Source: Odoribacter sp. AF15-53 (GTDB lineage Bacteria; Bacteroidota; Bacteroidia; Bacteroidales; Marinifilaceae). From it: a stretch of 64,000 nt of DNA. Of the stretch, positions 28,027 through 36,390 are shown one piece after another. Location of the stretch: positions 248,001 to 312,000 of the forward strand of contig NZ_QUHC01000001.1 of the NCBI RefSeq assembly GCF_003479425.1. The letters are read 5' to 3'. How positions within the stretch are numbered: the stretch's first letter is position 1; each line of letters begins with the position of its first letter. The translations under genes and the position numbers were made by a program. The notes under the pieces are model-generated. The model was not told the origin of the DNA and ran no database searches. It saw only the letters and a list, made by a program, of their open reading frames with translations.

Positions 28027-28911
28027 ATGGAATTACGGGATAGATATATACGATTTGACTGGGCGATAAAACGATTGCTTCGGAACAAGGCGAATTTTGG
28101 GGTGCTTGAAGGACTTCTTACCGTGTTGCTTGGTAAAGAAATTCATATTTTGGATATTCTCGAGAGTGAAAGTAATCAACAAAGCGAGGAGGACAAGTTT
28201 AACCGGGTTGACATCAAGGCCTGTGATAGTGAGAACGAGATCATTATTGTCGAGGTGCAGGTTACCAGGGAGTTGTATTATCTTGAACGTATTCTTTACG
28301 GGGTGGCGAAAGCGATTACCGAGCATATAGAGTTGGGGCATATTTACTCGGAGGTAAAGAAAGTATATTCTATTAGTATTCTTTATTTTGATATCGGTAA
28401 AGGCAATGATTATTTATATCATGGTCAAAATTCTTTCGTGGGAGTTCACACGGGAGATTTGTTACAGGTGACGACGAAAGAGAAAGATGCTATCGTGCGT
28501 AGGCTTCCTTCCGAGATCTTTCCTGAGTATTTCCTGATCCGGTTGAACGAGTTCGATAAGGTGGCCGTGACTCCCTTGGAAGAGTGGCTTGATTATTTGA
28601 AGAACGGTCATATCCGTCCGGATACAACGGCTCCGGGGTTGGCAGAGGCTCGTCAGAAATTGATATACTATAATATGGATGCGGCAGAGCGGGAGGCTTA
28701 TGATCGTCATGTTGATGCGATCATGATCCAGAATGACGTGCTGGGTACGGCGAAATTGGAAGGATTGTTAGAGGGAAGAGCAGAAGGACGAGCAGAAGGA
28801 GAGATGAAGGGGCGTGTTGAAGTAGCCCGTAATTTGAAAAAAATGGGATTGCCGCTTGACACGATCATTCAAAGCACGGGATTGTCTGTTGAAGAGATTG
28901 ATCAGTTGTGA
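28027..28911 (+). CDS. Rpn/PDDEXK_2-family nuclease or transposase-like protein
   Basis: The 294-residue protein belongs to the PD-(D/E)XK family often annotated as transposase. It starts RYIRFDWAIKRLLRNKANFGVLEGLL, has the nuclease core NRVDIKACDSENEIIIVEVQ (Asp and Glu-x-Gln), and has the YLERILYGVAKAITEHI segment. The C-terminal tail has a short repeat (LEGRAEGRAEGEMKGR) and a helix VARNLKKMGLPLDTIIQSTGLS, as in this family. Rpn proteins are DNA endonucleases that promote RecA-independent recombination in E. coli. No terminal repeats are seen, so it is not evidently part of an active element. Confidence 0.85.
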   Translation: MELRDRYIRFDWAIKRLLRNKANFGVLEGLLTVLLGKEIHILDILESESNQQSEEDKFNRVDIKACDSENEIIIVEVQVTRELYYLERILYGVAKAITEHIELGHIYSEVKKVYSISILYFDIGKGNDYLYHGQNSFVGVHTGDLLQVTTKEKDAIVRRLPSEIFPEYFLIRLNEFDKVAVTPLEEWLDYLKNGHIRPDTTAPGLAEARQKLIYYNMDAAEREAYDRHVDAIMIQNDVLGTAKLEGLLEGRAEGRAEGEMKGRVEVARNLKKMGLPLDTIIQSTGLSVEEIDQL

Positions 28912-28947
28912 GAGTGGCAAGTAATTTAATTGTAATAGAATTTATTC

Positions 28948-29859
28948 ATGTATAATTTACTGACAATACTGGGGGCCACGGCCACCGGAAAGACTTCTTT
29001 GGCGGTACGTTTGGCAGGGGAGTTGAAAGGAGAGATCATATCTGCCGATTCCCGGCAGATATACCGGGGGATGGATCTCGGTACGGGGAAAGACTTGGAC
29101 GAGTACGTGCATGAGGGGAACCCCGTGCCTTATCATTTGGTTGATATTGTCGATGCCGGGTTTCGTTTTAATCTTTTCATGTACCAGCAAGAGTTTCTGA
29201 AAGTATGGCGAGATTGCGAGAGGCGGGGCGTTTTTCCCGTTTTGTGCGGGGGAAGCGGTTTATACGTGGAATCCATTTTGAAGGCGCATCGCATGACACC
29301 TGTACCCGAGAATCCAGAATTACGGGAACGATTGTCCCGGAAATCATTGTCGGAATTATCGGATATTCTAGCTTCTTATCGTTCTCTGCATAACACGACG
29401 GATACCGATACGGTCAAACGGGCGATCCGGGCGATAGAGATTGCCGAGTATTATGAAACGCATGAACCGGTAAAAGGAGAATTCCCGGAGATACAATCTT
29501 TGGTTGTCGGGGTATTGTTTGACCGGGAGACTCGTCGGCAACGGATTACGGAACGGTTGCATGCCCGCTTGCAGGCCGGGATGATTGATGAGGTAAAAGG
29601 GTTGCTCGATCGGGGAATAAAACCCGAAGATTTGATATATTATGGATTGGAATACAAGTATCTTACCTTATATCTCACGGGAGAACTGGCTTATGATGAT
29701 ATGGTGGAACAATTGAATATTGCTATTCATCAGTTTGCAAAACGTCAGATGACCTGGTTCCGTAAAATGGAGCGGGACGGGTTTGATATCAAATGGTTGG
29801 ACGGGAATATGCCCTTGAATGAGAAAGTTGATCAGGTTAAATTGTGGTTGAAAGAATGA
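28948..29859 (+). CDS. miaA: tRNA dimethylallyltransferase MiaA
   Basis: The 303-residue enzyme adds a dimethylallyl group to A37 of tRNAs reading UNN codons. It shows the P-loop GATATGKTSL, the DSRQIYRGMDLGTGK motif, a GGSGLYVES motif and a C-terminal QFAKRQMTWFRK helix typical of MiaA. The N-terminus is short and complete. It starts 36 bp after the nuclease gene and may share its transcript; a hairpin with a T-run follows about 90 bp after the stop. Confidence 0.96.
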   Translation: MYNLLTILGATATGKTSLAVRLAGELKGEIISADSRQIYRGMDLGTGKDLDEYVHEGNPVPYHLVDIVDAGFRFNLFMYQQEFLKVWRDCERRGVFPVLCGGSGLYVESILKAHRMTPVPENPELRERLSRKSLSELSDILASYRSLHNTTDTDTVKRAIRAIEIAEYYETHEPVKGEFPEIQSLVVGVLFDRETRRQRITERLHARLQAGMIDEVKGLLDRGIKPEDLIYYGLEYKYLTLYLTGELAYDDMVEQLNIAIHQFAKRQMTWFRKMERDGFDIKWLDGNMPLNEKVDQVKLWLKE

Positions 29860-29913
29860 TGCGTGGGGAAATTCACGTGTGATCTAACCGTTTGGGAGGT
29901 CAGATCATGGAAC

Positions 29914-29957
29914 AAAGACGAGATAAAGACTAGACAAAGACAAGATAAAGACTAGTT
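29914..29957. repeat. Tandem repeat, 4 x 11 bp (AAAGACNAGAT)
   Basis: Units AAAGACGAGAT, AAAGACTAGAC, AAAGACAAGAT and AAAGACTAGTT lie without gaps after miaA. The last unit is also the left arm of the terminator. Confidence 0.9.
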
Positions 29958-29976
29958 AAGTAGTCTTTGTCTTTTT
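29947..29976 (+). terminator. Intrinsic terminator after miaA
   Basis: An 8-bp stem (AAAGACTA with TAGTCTTT, 6-nt loop) is followed by GTCTTTTTG. Confidence 0.65.
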
Positions 29977-30073
29977 GTTGTTTACTTGTTTTCCGGCAGT
30001 TGTTTAATAATCAGGGTTGTATATCTACGAGAACTCCCGTGGATATGACTAGTAAAGTGTTTTTACTTGATGA

Positions 30074-30664
30074 TTATTCGTGATCGTGACAATCACAACC
30101 GCAGTGGTGATCGTGATGATAATGTGCTTCTTCCTCTTCTTCTTCTTCCTCTTCTTCTTCTTTGTAATGGAGCATTTCTTTTAAATGAAGAATGGTGTCT
30201 TCCAGTAAAAATGCTTTGTCTTCATCGCTTTCGGCTTCCAGGCGTTTGATAGCGGTATGGATTTTTTCTTCCGGGATTTTTCCTTGCAAGTTTTCGATGA
30301 CAGTGGAGGCTTCGAGTGCCGTGATGAAGTCGTCATTTAATAACATGTCGATGAAAACGTCGAGATATTCGGAGAAATCAATCGCTGATTCCCAGCAAAT
30401 GCGTAAGAGATTGGCTTTTCCGGAGTCACTTGTGGCGTTGATTAGTTTATCCATTAACACCGTTTTGAAGTCGGATTCTTTCACGTCCGAGAGTAAGGCG
30501 GTGAGGTTCGTGATCGTGTTGGAATCCTGGCTTTGCAACAAGATGTCCAGTAATTCGGGGACAATGGAGATGTCGCCTTCTTGTTTGATTTGCTCGATCG
30601 CACCTTTCATCACGTCCATGTCGCTGCTGGACAATTGCTTTAATATATCTTGTTTGTTTTCCAT
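30074..30664 (-). CDS. Hypothetical protein with helical repeats, polyglutamate run and His/Cys metal-binding tail
   Basis: The protein is read from ATG 30664 (MENKQDILKQLSSSD, 196 residues); an earlier in-frame Met lies upstream of the xerD terminator and would make the hairpin coding. Residues 1-155 are paired helices resembling HEAT repeats (AIEQIKQEGDISIVPELLDILLQ, TLTALLSDVKESDFKTVLMDKL). Eleven Glu in a row follow, then HYHHDHHCGCDCHDHE, a likely Ni, Zn or Co binding tail. The Glu run is coded by a 33-bp GAA/GAG microsatellite (30128-30160). It lies 55 bp after xerD. Function unknown; metal storage or chaperone work is a guess. Confidence 0.75.
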   Translation of the reverse strand: MENKQDILKQLSSSDMDVMKGAIEQIKQEGDISIVPELLDILLQSQDSNTITNLTALLSDVKESDFKTVLMDKLINATSDSGKANLLRICWESAIDFSEYLDVFIDMLLNDDFITALEASTVIENLQGKIPEEKIHTAIKRLEAESDEDKAFLLEDTILHLKEMLHYKEEEEEEEEEEEAHYHHDHHCGCDCHDHE

Positions 30665-30677
30665 GTCGTTCTTAAAA

Positions 30678-30710
30678 TTTGTATCCAATACTTTCGGTAT
30701 TGGATACAAA
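30678..30710 (-). terminator. Intrinsic terminator of xerD
   Basis: A 14-bp perfect stem (TTTGTATCCAATAC with GTATTGGATACAAA) and a 5-nt loop lie 9 bp after the xerD stop on the minus strand; T-rich exit ATTTTAAG. Confidence 0.8.
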
Positions 30711-30718
30711 TATAAGGA

Positions 30719-31633
30719 TCATTTGCGGGATTTCTTCGCTCTGGGGTGGAAATTTGTGATCGTGTCTCGAAGATACGAGTTATCGAGATGCGTGTAAATT
30801 TCCGTTGTTAATATGGATTCGTGTCCCAGCATGTCCTGCACGGTACGGATGTCTGCTCCCCCGTTCACGAGGTGAGAGGCAAACGAGTGGCGGAACGTAT
30901 GGGGTGATACTACTTTATTTAATCCGGCACGAAGTGCGGTTTCTTTGATAATATTAAATATCATGACGCGGGAAAGGGATTTACCCATTTTGTTCAGGAA
31001 CAGGATATCCTCGAATCCTCTTGCTTTTTTCATCCGGTCGCGGTCTTTTTTCAAATAGCAACGGATTTCGTCCTTTGCTTTGGCTCCCAGCGGAACTATC
31101 CGTTCTTTGTTACCTTTTCCTTCTATTTTAATGTATCCGGTCCGGAAATTAATCTGGGATAGTTTCAAGTTTACAAGTTCGGATACGCGCAAACCGCATG
31201 AATATAAGGTTTCCAAAATGGCTTTGTTGCGTTGACCTTCTTGTTTGTTCATATCCACGGCATTGATCATGGCTTCGATTTCTTCGATGCTGAGCACGCT
31301 GGGAAGTGAACGTCCGATTTTGGGTGCGTCAAGCGAGTTCGCCGGGTTGAGGCCGATCGCCCCGTCGTACAACAAGTACTTGAAAAAGGATTTAATACTG
31401 GAGATGCTTCTTGCCTGGGTTCGGGGAGTTACTCCGCTTTCTTTCAAGGCAGAAAGATGCTCGTTTAACGCGTCGTAGGACACTTCTTTCGGGTTTAACG
31501 AGGGTGTCCGTTGTTCACAATAGGCTGCCAGTTTTCTGATGTCGTTCAGATAAGCCTCAACCGAATTGGTTGATAGTGATTTTTCTAAAATCAGATAAGT
31601 CCGAAAACTATCTATCGCTTCGTTCCAAGTCAT
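30719..31633 (-). CDS. xerD: Tyrosine recombinase XerD (chromosome-dimer resolution)
   Basis: The 304-residue protein has a SAM-like N-terminal DNA-binding domain (1-95) and a catalytic domain with all six residues: Arg149 (CGLRVSELV), Lys173 (GKGNKER), His245 and Arg248 (HTFRHSFASHL), His271 (LGHESILTT) and nucleophile Tyr280 (IYTHLD). The length and the motif VNGGADIRTVQDMLGH are those of XerC/XerD rather than mobile integrases. It stands alone, with no attachment site or phage genes nearby. Assignment to XerD rather than XerC is likely but not certain. Confidence 0.9.
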   Translation of the reverse strand: MTWNEAIDSFRTYLILEKSLSTNSVEAYLNDIRKLAAYCEQRTPSLNPKEVSYDALNEHLSALKESGVTPRTQARSISSIKSFFKYLLYDGAIGLNPANSLDAPKIGRSLPSVLSIEEIEAMINAVDMNKQEGQRNKAILETLYSCGLRVSELVNLKLSQINFRTGYIKIEGKGNKERIVPLGAKAKDEIRCYLKKDRDRMKKARGFEDILFLNKMGKSLSRVMIFNIIKETALRAGLNKVVSPHTFRHSFASHLVNGGADIRTVQDMLGHESILTTEIYTHLDNSYLRDTITNFHPRAKKSRK

Positions 31634-31857
31634 TTTTAACTGTGTTACAAAATAAATAATACAAATTCTAATTCACCACTTTAAACCTATCTCTAGAGTG
31701 TTATGATAGATTTTCGCCAGATAAAGATAAAAGTTTTTTCATTGCGTTGTAACAGTTTTGTCAAGTTTAACACTCTAAAATTTTATTATTATGGGTTGTA
31801 ATGGAAATTTAATACCTAAATACAGCTTATAAAAACCCGCTTCGTTGTTTTTTTTGT

Positions 31858-31865
31858 TAATTTTG
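31858..31865 (+). promoter_or_regulatory. Promoter -7 box TAATTTTG for aroQ
   Basis: TAATTTTG fits TAnnTTTG and lies 21 bp before the chosen aroQ start, which excludes the upstream in-frame ATG at 31845. Confidence 0.55.
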
Positions 31866-31886
31866 TATTCAGTAAAAACGGAGAAT

Positions 31887-32300
31887 ATGAAGGTATTGAT
31901 TTTAAATGGGCCTAATCTTAATCTTTTAGGTGTCAGGGAAAAAAGTATTTACGGGGAAACCTCTTTCGAGGAGTATCTTGCGGGATTGAGAGATTTTTAC
32001 AAGATGGTGGAGATTGATTATTATCAATCAAACGTGGAAGGGGAGTTAATTAACAAAATTCACGAGGTGGGATTCACTTATGACGGGATTATTTTGAACG
32101 CGGGAGCCTACACGCATACTTCAATCGCCCTTGCGGATGCGATTTCGGCTGTTCCTTGTCCCGTGATCGAGGTGCATATCTCGAACACGGCGAAGCGGGA
32201 GGCTTTCCGCCACGTGTCTTTCCTGACGGCGGTTTGTCAGGGAGTGATTGCCGGTTTCGGGTTGAAATCTTACGAGCTGGCGTTGCAGGCGATTGTTTAG
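31887..32300 (+). CDS. aroQ: Type II 3-dehydroquinate dehydratase AroQ
   Basis: The enzyme catalyses step three of the shikimate pathway. From ATG 31887 it has 137 residues, the usual size. Motifs are ILNGPNLNLLGVRE (1-17), IDYYQSNVEGELINKIHE with the catalytic-site Asn/Gly/Glu, LNAGAYTHTSIALADAI, and VIEVHISNTAKREAFRHVS. The conserved Tyr of the mobile loop is in KSIYG. The 14 residues upstream in the longer frame are hydrophobic and overlap the promoter, so they are not coding. It is 56 bp upstream of pyk and possibly co-transcribed. Confidence 0.95.
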   Translation: MKVLILNGPNLNLLGVREKSIYGETSFEEYLAGLRDFYKMVEIDYYQSNVEGELINKIHEVGFTYDGIILNAGAYTHTSIALADAISAVPCPVIEVHISNTAKREAFRHVSFLTAVCQGVIAGFGLKSYELALQAIV

Positions 32301-32355
32301 CGGTTTTACCGCATTACAGTTTGTAAGGTAAGTAAAAATTATTATTATTAATGAT

Positions 32356-33756
32356 ATGAAGAAGACTAAGATTGTGGCTACCATATCTGATAAGAGATGT
32401 GATGTAGAATTTTTGGAAAGTTTGTATCGCGCGGGTATGAATGTCGTGCGATTGAACACTGCTCATCAGGATATGGAGCAGGCGTTGGCGGTAGTGGAGA
32501 ATGTTCGAAAGGTTTCGGATAATATAGCCATTTTGATCGATACGAAGGGACCGGAGGTGAGGACCATGTTGATGGACGAGCCGATTCACGTGGATAAAGG
32601 GGAAACGATTTATTTGACGGGAGAGCCGGATTTGAAGATGGACGGGAAGTTGATTCACGTGTCGTATCCTTATTTTACCGAAGATATAAAGGTGGGATAT
32701 AAGGTGCTGGTGGATGATGGTGACGTGGAGTTGGTCGTGATGAAAAAGCACGAGCATTACCTGGAAATGATGGTGACGAACGAGGCGGTGATCAAGAACC
32801 GCAAGAGCGTGAATGTTCCGGGAGCCTCGTTGAAGTTGCAGTCGTTGAGTGATAAGGACCGGGCGTTTATTGATTTCGCTATTGATAATCACTTGGATTT
32901 TATAGCCCATTCTTTCGTGCGTAAGAAAGAGGACGTGATGGAGATTCAGGCTATCTTGGATGCGCGGGGAAGTAAGATTAAGGTGATTGCCAAGATCGAG
33001 AACCAGGAGGGCGTGGATAATATCGACGAGATTTTGGATTACGCTTACGGGGTGATGGTTGCTCGCGGGGATTTGGGGATCGAGATCGAGGCGGAAAAGA
33101 TCCCGAAGATTCAGCGCTATATCGTGAAGAAATGTATCGAGAGTAAGAAGCCCGTGATTATTGCCACGCAGATGTTGCACACGATGATCGAGCATCCTAG
33201 GCCGACTCGTGCGGAGATTAGCGATATCGCGAATGCTATTTATATGGGGACGGACGCGATCATGTTGAGCGGGGAGACGGCTTACGGGGCTTATCCCGTG
33301 GAGGCCGTGACCGTGATGCGGGAAGTGGCCGAGGAGAACGAGGGTACGGTTCCGCCCGATGCAAGTAGAAGTCTGGTCCGTATCAATAATGAGATCACGG
33401 CAGCCCTGGCCCGTTCGGCGGTGAAAACAGCCACGATGTTACCGATCAAGGCGATCGTGGTGGACACGCTGTCCGGTCGTACGGCTCGCTATTTGTCAGC
33501 ATTCCGAAGTGATCTTCCGGTATACGCGCGTTGCTATAATGAACGGGTGATGCGTGAACTGGCGTTGTCTTTCGGCGTGTATCCTTATTATACCGAGAAG
33601 CCGATGTCTCGTGATGAGTTTATGAATGATCTTCCGGAGATGTTGTTACAGAACGGGATCAAGGAAGATGATTACGTGGTGGTTGTCGGGGGAAGTTTCG
33701 GACACGGTAGAGGAGCTTCCTTTATCGAGGTTTGCAAGATAGGGGAAATACATTGA
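32356..33756 (+). CDS. pyk: Pyruvate kinase
   Basis: The 466-residue enzyme makes pyruvate and ATP from phosphoenolpyruvate and ADP. It has the start KKTKIVATISDKRC, the B domain (VDKGETIYLTGEPDL), the catalytic KVIAKIENQEGVDNIDEIL, the ARGDLGIEIEAEKIP motif, IIATQMLHTMIEHPRPTRAEISD and AIMLSGETAYGAYPVEAV. The C-terminal domain ends VGGSFGHGRGASFIEV. In the active site the usual MLESM is MLHTM, a variant seen in some Bacteroidetes enzymes. It is followed by a strong two-way terminator. Confidence 0.95.
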   Translation: MKKTKIVATISDKRCDVEFLESLYRAGMNVVRLNTAHQDMEQALAVVENVRKVSDNIAILIDTKGPEVRTMLMDEPIHVDKGETIYLTGEPDLKMDGKLIHVSYPYFTEDIKVGYKVLVDDGDVELVVMKKHEHYLEMMVTNEAVIKNRKSVNVPGASLKLQSLSDKDRAFIDFAIDNHLDFIAHSFVRKKEDVMEIQAILDARGSKIKVIAKIENQEGVDNIDEILDYAYGVMVARGDLGIEIEAEKIPKIQRYIVKKCIESKKPVIIATQMLHTMIEHPRPTRAEISDIANAIYMGTDAIMLSGETAYGAYPVEAVTVMREVAEENEGTVPPDASRSLVRINNEITAALARSAVKTATMLPIKAIVVDTLSGRTARYLSAFRSDLPVYARCYNERVMRELALSFGVYPYYTEKPMSRDEFMNDLPEMLLQNGIKEDDYVVVVGGSFGHGRGASFIEVCKIGEIH

Positions 33757-33775
33757 AAAGATAAAAACTAAAAGT

Positions 33776-33823
33776 TAAAAGCTAAAAGTTTAGGTGCAAG
33801 TTGCATTTAACTTTTAGCTTTTA
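33776..33823. terminator. Bidirectional terminator between pyk and mscL
   Basis: A 15-bp perfect stem (TAAAAGCTAAAAGTT with AACTTTTAGCTTTTA) has an 18-nt loop and a T-rich plus-strand exit. Confidence 0.8.
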
Positions 33824-33827
33824 TTTT

Positions 33828-34259
33828 TTATCTTTTATCTTTTAAGATGTCCCGGATTTCGGTTAACAGAGTTTCCTCTTTCGTGGGTGCCGGGGGGGCA
33901 GGAGGTGTAGCCGGTGCTTCCTCTTTCTTGGTTCTCAATTTATTCATGAACTTGATGGCGATGAAGATCGAGAACGCTATGATCAGGAAGTCAATCGTGG
34001 TTTGGAGGAAGTTTCCGTAATTGATCGTGACGGCTTCTATCATTTTTCCCGTGGCCTCGTCCAGATGAGCTTTCTGAAGCACGACGTGGAGATTACTGAA
34101 GTTCATCCCGCCGATGAGCATCCCGATCGGGGGCATGATGATGTCACTTACCAATGACGATACGATTTTTCCAAAAGCCCCACCGATAATGATACCGACA
34201 GCCATGTCGACCACGTTTCCTTTCAGGGCAAAAGCTTTAAATTCATCTAAGAGTTTCAT
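33828..34259 (-). CDS. mscL: Large-conductance mechanosensitive channel MscL
   Basis: The 143-residue membrane protein starts [33 protein letters not shown], the MscL signature with TM1. TM2 ([22 protein letters not shown]) and a charged cytoplasmic helix ([11 protein letters not shown]) follow. A Pro/Ala-rich linker ([13 protein letters not shown]) lies between. The channel opens under membrane tension and releases solutes on hypo-osmotic shock. Single gene, facing pyk. Confidence 0.95.
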   Translation of the reverse strand: MKLLDEFKAFALKGNVVDMAVGIIIGGAFGKIVSSLVSDIIMPPIGMLIGGMNFSNLHVVLQKAHLDEATGKMIEAVTINYGNFLQTTIDFLIIAFSIFIAIKFMNKLRTKKEEAPATPPAPPAPTKEETLLTEIRDILKDKR

Positions 34260-34347
34260 GTTTTGATTTGTTTTTGTAATTTATGTATTTGAACGGTTAA
34301 ACATCTAAAATGTTATCTATTCTTCGGCAAATTTACTTTTATTCTTG

Positions 34348-34355
34348 TAACTTTG
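34348..34355 (+). promoter_or_regulatory. Promoter -7 box TAACTTTG for the CDF transporter operon
   Basis: TAACTTTG matches TAnnTTTG, 22 bp before the start codon. Confidence 0.5.
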
Positions 34356-34376
34356 TAAGCGTTTAACGCTATATCA

Positions 34377-35276
34377 ATGGAAAAGATGAGTCGGGAGAGA
34401 CAAATTTACAAGGTTACGATCATCGGTTCTATCGCTAATTTTGTTTTGCTGGTATTCAAGTTTGTGGCTGGGGTGCTGGGAAAGAGTAGTGCGATGATCG
34501 CCGATGCGGTACATTCTCTGTCAGATTTTGTTACGGATATAATAGTCCTTGTTTTCGTGAAAGTGTCGGCCAAACCGCAAGATGCGGGGCATGATTACGG
34601 GCATGGGAAATACGAGACCCTAGCTACCGCGATTATCGGGTTGGTGTTGTTGATGGTGGGAACCGGGATATTCTGGAGCGGGTTGAGTAAGATACTGGCG
34701 GTGAGCCGGGGGGAGGAGATCGGTAGTCCGGATTTGATCGCGTTGATCGCGGCGGTCGTGTCGATCGTGGTGAAAGAAATTTTGTACCGTTATTCGGTTA
34801 TCGTGGGACGTAGGGTGCAGAGCCAGGCGGTCGTGGCGAATGCGTGGCATCATCGCTCGGATGCTTTTTCCTCGATCGGTACGGCATTGGGGATTGCCGG
34901 GGCAATTTTTCTGGGAAAGGATTGGCATATTCTTGATCCGATTGCCGCGGTCGTGGTGAGCGTTTTTATCGTGAAGGTTTCGATTCAGCTTTTGATCCCC
35001 TGTATGAATGATTTACTGGAGAAGTCTTTACCGGAGAAAGTGGAAAAAGAGATTATTACTATTATAAAGGAAGACCCGCAGGTGGCGGATCCTCACAACC
35101 TGAAAACCCGGCGTATCGGTAACGATTGCGCGATAGAAGTGCATATTCGCGTGTATCCGGATATGACCGTCCGGGAAGCTCATGTTGTGGCCACGGGTAT
35201 CGAGAATCGTTTGCGGGCAAAATTCGGGGCGCGTACTCACGTGGCCGTGCATGTGGAACCTACAAAAAATGAATAA
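34377..35276 (+). CDS. Cation diffusion facilitator (Zn/Fe/Mn exporter)
   Basis: The 299-residue protein has six predicted membrane helices. Metal-site motifs of the CDF family are present: SSAMIADAVHSLSDFVTD in TM2 (Asp pairs) and NAWHHRSDAFSS in TM5. Also present are the loop motif DAGHDYGHGKYETLAT and a C-terminal cytoplasmic domain with H and E metal ligands (AIEVHIRVYPDMTVREAHVVATGIE). It exports divalent metals in exchange for protons; the preferred metal is not clear. The next gene starts 6 bp after its stop. Confidence 0.93.
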   Translation: MEKMSRERQIYKVTIIGSIANFVLLVFKFVAGVLGKSSAMIADAVHSLSDFVTDIIVLVFVKVSAKPQDAGHDYGHGKYETLATAIIGLVLLMVGTGIFWSGLSKILAVSRGEEIGSPDLIALIAAVVSIVVKEILYRYSVIVGRRVQSQAVVANAWHHRSDAFSSIGTALGIAGAIFLGKDWHILDPIAAVVVSVFIVKVSIQLLIPCMNDLLEKSLPEKVEKEIITIIKEDPQVADPHNLKTRRIGNDCAIEVHIRVYPDMTVREAHVVATGIENRLRAKFGARTHVAVHVEPTKNE

Positions 35277-35282
35277 ACGGAG

Positions 35283-35915
35283 ATGAGAAAAATGGTGTGG
35301 TGCTACACGATGATGTGCGTGTTGTTGTTTTTATTGGGAGCTTGTAAAGAGGAGGAGAAGAGTAAGAAACCTTTTGTATATTTCAAGAATTATCAACGAA
35401 CTTTTAATGATTTAAATGACAGACACCTGTCGTCCGCGAAGCGATTGGGAATTACACCGTTAAAAGCTTCGGAAGATTTGAGCAAGGCGGATAAGAGCCT
35501 GAAAGAGATTAAGTCGGGGAAGTTGTTTCAAGTGGATAAGTTGACTCATTCCGAACCTTATCTGGTTTCAGAGGCTTGTGATTTGTTGGGAACGATAGCC
35601 CGGAATTTCAAGGATTCTTTGTATCAAAAAGGGTTACCTTCCCATAGTATTATCGTGACTAGCGTCTTGCGTACGGGGGCCAGCGTGAAAAGTCTGCGGA
35701 AGAGTAACGGAAACGCCAGTGCTAACTCCGCTCACGTGTACGGGACGACTTTTGACGTGGCGTATACTCGTTTCAAGAAAGACGGACGTAAGGGTGCCCC
35801 GGAGGAAAAGTTGAAAAGTGTGTTGGCAGACGTGTTACAAGACTTGCGGCTTCAAAAGAAGTGCTACGTGCGTTACGAGTATAAACAGGGATGTTTTCAT
35901 ATTACGGCAAGGTAA
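35283..35915 (+). CDS. DUF5715-type lipoprotein with M15-like zinc-peptidase motif
   Basis: The 210-residue protein has a lipoprotein signal (LLFLLGACKEEEK, Cys about 20), so it is anchored in a membrane. The C-terminal half has SAHVYGTTFDVAY (His151, Asp158) and, near the end, RYEYKQGCFHI (Glu199, His206). These match the His, Asp and Glu-x-x-His pattern of M15 D-Ala-D-Ala carboxypeptidases and related peptidoglycan hydrolases. It also has an upstream Arg in SVLRTGAS. A cell-wall role is therefore likely, but it is an inference. It overlaps no neighbour and is probably co-transcribed with the CDF gene. Confidence 0.75.
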   Translation: MRKMVWCYTMMCVLLFLLGACKEEEKSKKPFVYFKNYQRTFNDLNDRHLSSAKRLGITPLKASEDLSKADKSLKEIKSGKLFQVDKLTHSEPYLVSEACDLLGTIARNFKDSLYQKGLPSHSIIVTSVLRTGASVKSLRKSNGNASANSAHVYGTTFDVAYTRFKKDGRKGAPEEKLKSVLADVLQDLRLQKKCYVRYEYKQGCFHITAR

Positions 35916-35949
35916 TATATTTGTGATATCATCTAAAAATAATGGCTTT

Positions 35950-36279
35950 ATGAAAGTTGGAATTATTCGTTGTCAACAGACGGAAGATCTTTGTCCTGCA
36001 ACAACCTGCATTAAATGCGTGTCGGGAGGTAAATTAGCGTTTGAAAATATCGGACCGTCCGAGATCGTGGGGATAGTCACCTGCGGCGGGTGTCCCGGTA
36101 AAAGGGCTATTCCCAGGGCCAAAATGTTGGTCGATCGGGGGGCGGAGGTCATCGCTTTGGCCTCTTGTATTTTCAAGGGTACGCCGATTGGTTTTCCGTG
36201 TCCTCACGCGGAACAGATGAAAAGAGCGATTGTCAATAAAGTCGGGGAAAATGTACCGGTGATTGATTACACGCACTGA
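35950..36279 (+). CDS. CGGC-domain metal-binding protein
   Basis: The 109-residue protein (from ATG 35950, MKVGIIRCQQTEDLCP) has the CGGC motif in IVTCGGCPGKRAIPR. Six further cysteines sit at RCQQ, LCPATTCIKC, ASCIFKG and FPCPH. The family is small, common in anaerobes and of unknown function, possibly binding a metal or cluster. A longer frame reaching back to 35818 overlaps the previous gene and is rejected. The gene follows the DUF5715 gene by 34 bp. Confidence 0.85.
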   Translation: MKVGIIRCQQTEDLCPATTCIKCVSGGKLAFENIGPSEIVGIVTCGGCPGKRAIPRAKMLVDRGAEVIALASCIFKGTPIGFPCPHAEQMKRAIVNKVGENVPVIDYTH

Positions 36280-36294
36280 TTAAAAAAAAATAAT

Positions 36295-36302
36295 TATCTT
36301 TG
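36295..36302 (+). promoter_or_regulatory. Promoter -7 box TATCTTTG for ychF
   Basis: TATCTTTG matches TAnnTTTG and gives a leader of about 80 nt. No clear -33 box. Confidence 0.55.
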
Positions 36303-36390
36303 CACGCTTAAAATGAGGGAAAGAAGTACGATATCGTGATTCGGTGTCCCGTTGGTGATTAATTGATAATAAAAGAAATACTATAGTATA

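Noticed and set aside
28027..28911. Insertion sequence around the Rpn/PDDEXK gene
   Set aside because: No terminal inverted repeats or target duplications could be seen; the gene has its own promoter.
30719..31633. XerD as integrase of a genomic island
   Set aside because: Core-type motifs and length, no attachment repeats, no phage or transfer genes nearby.
35818..35949. Upstream extension of the CGGC gene reaching into the DUF5715 gene
   Set aside because: The extra 44 residues overlap the previous coding sequence in another frame and do not resemble the family; the start at 35950 gives a standard length.
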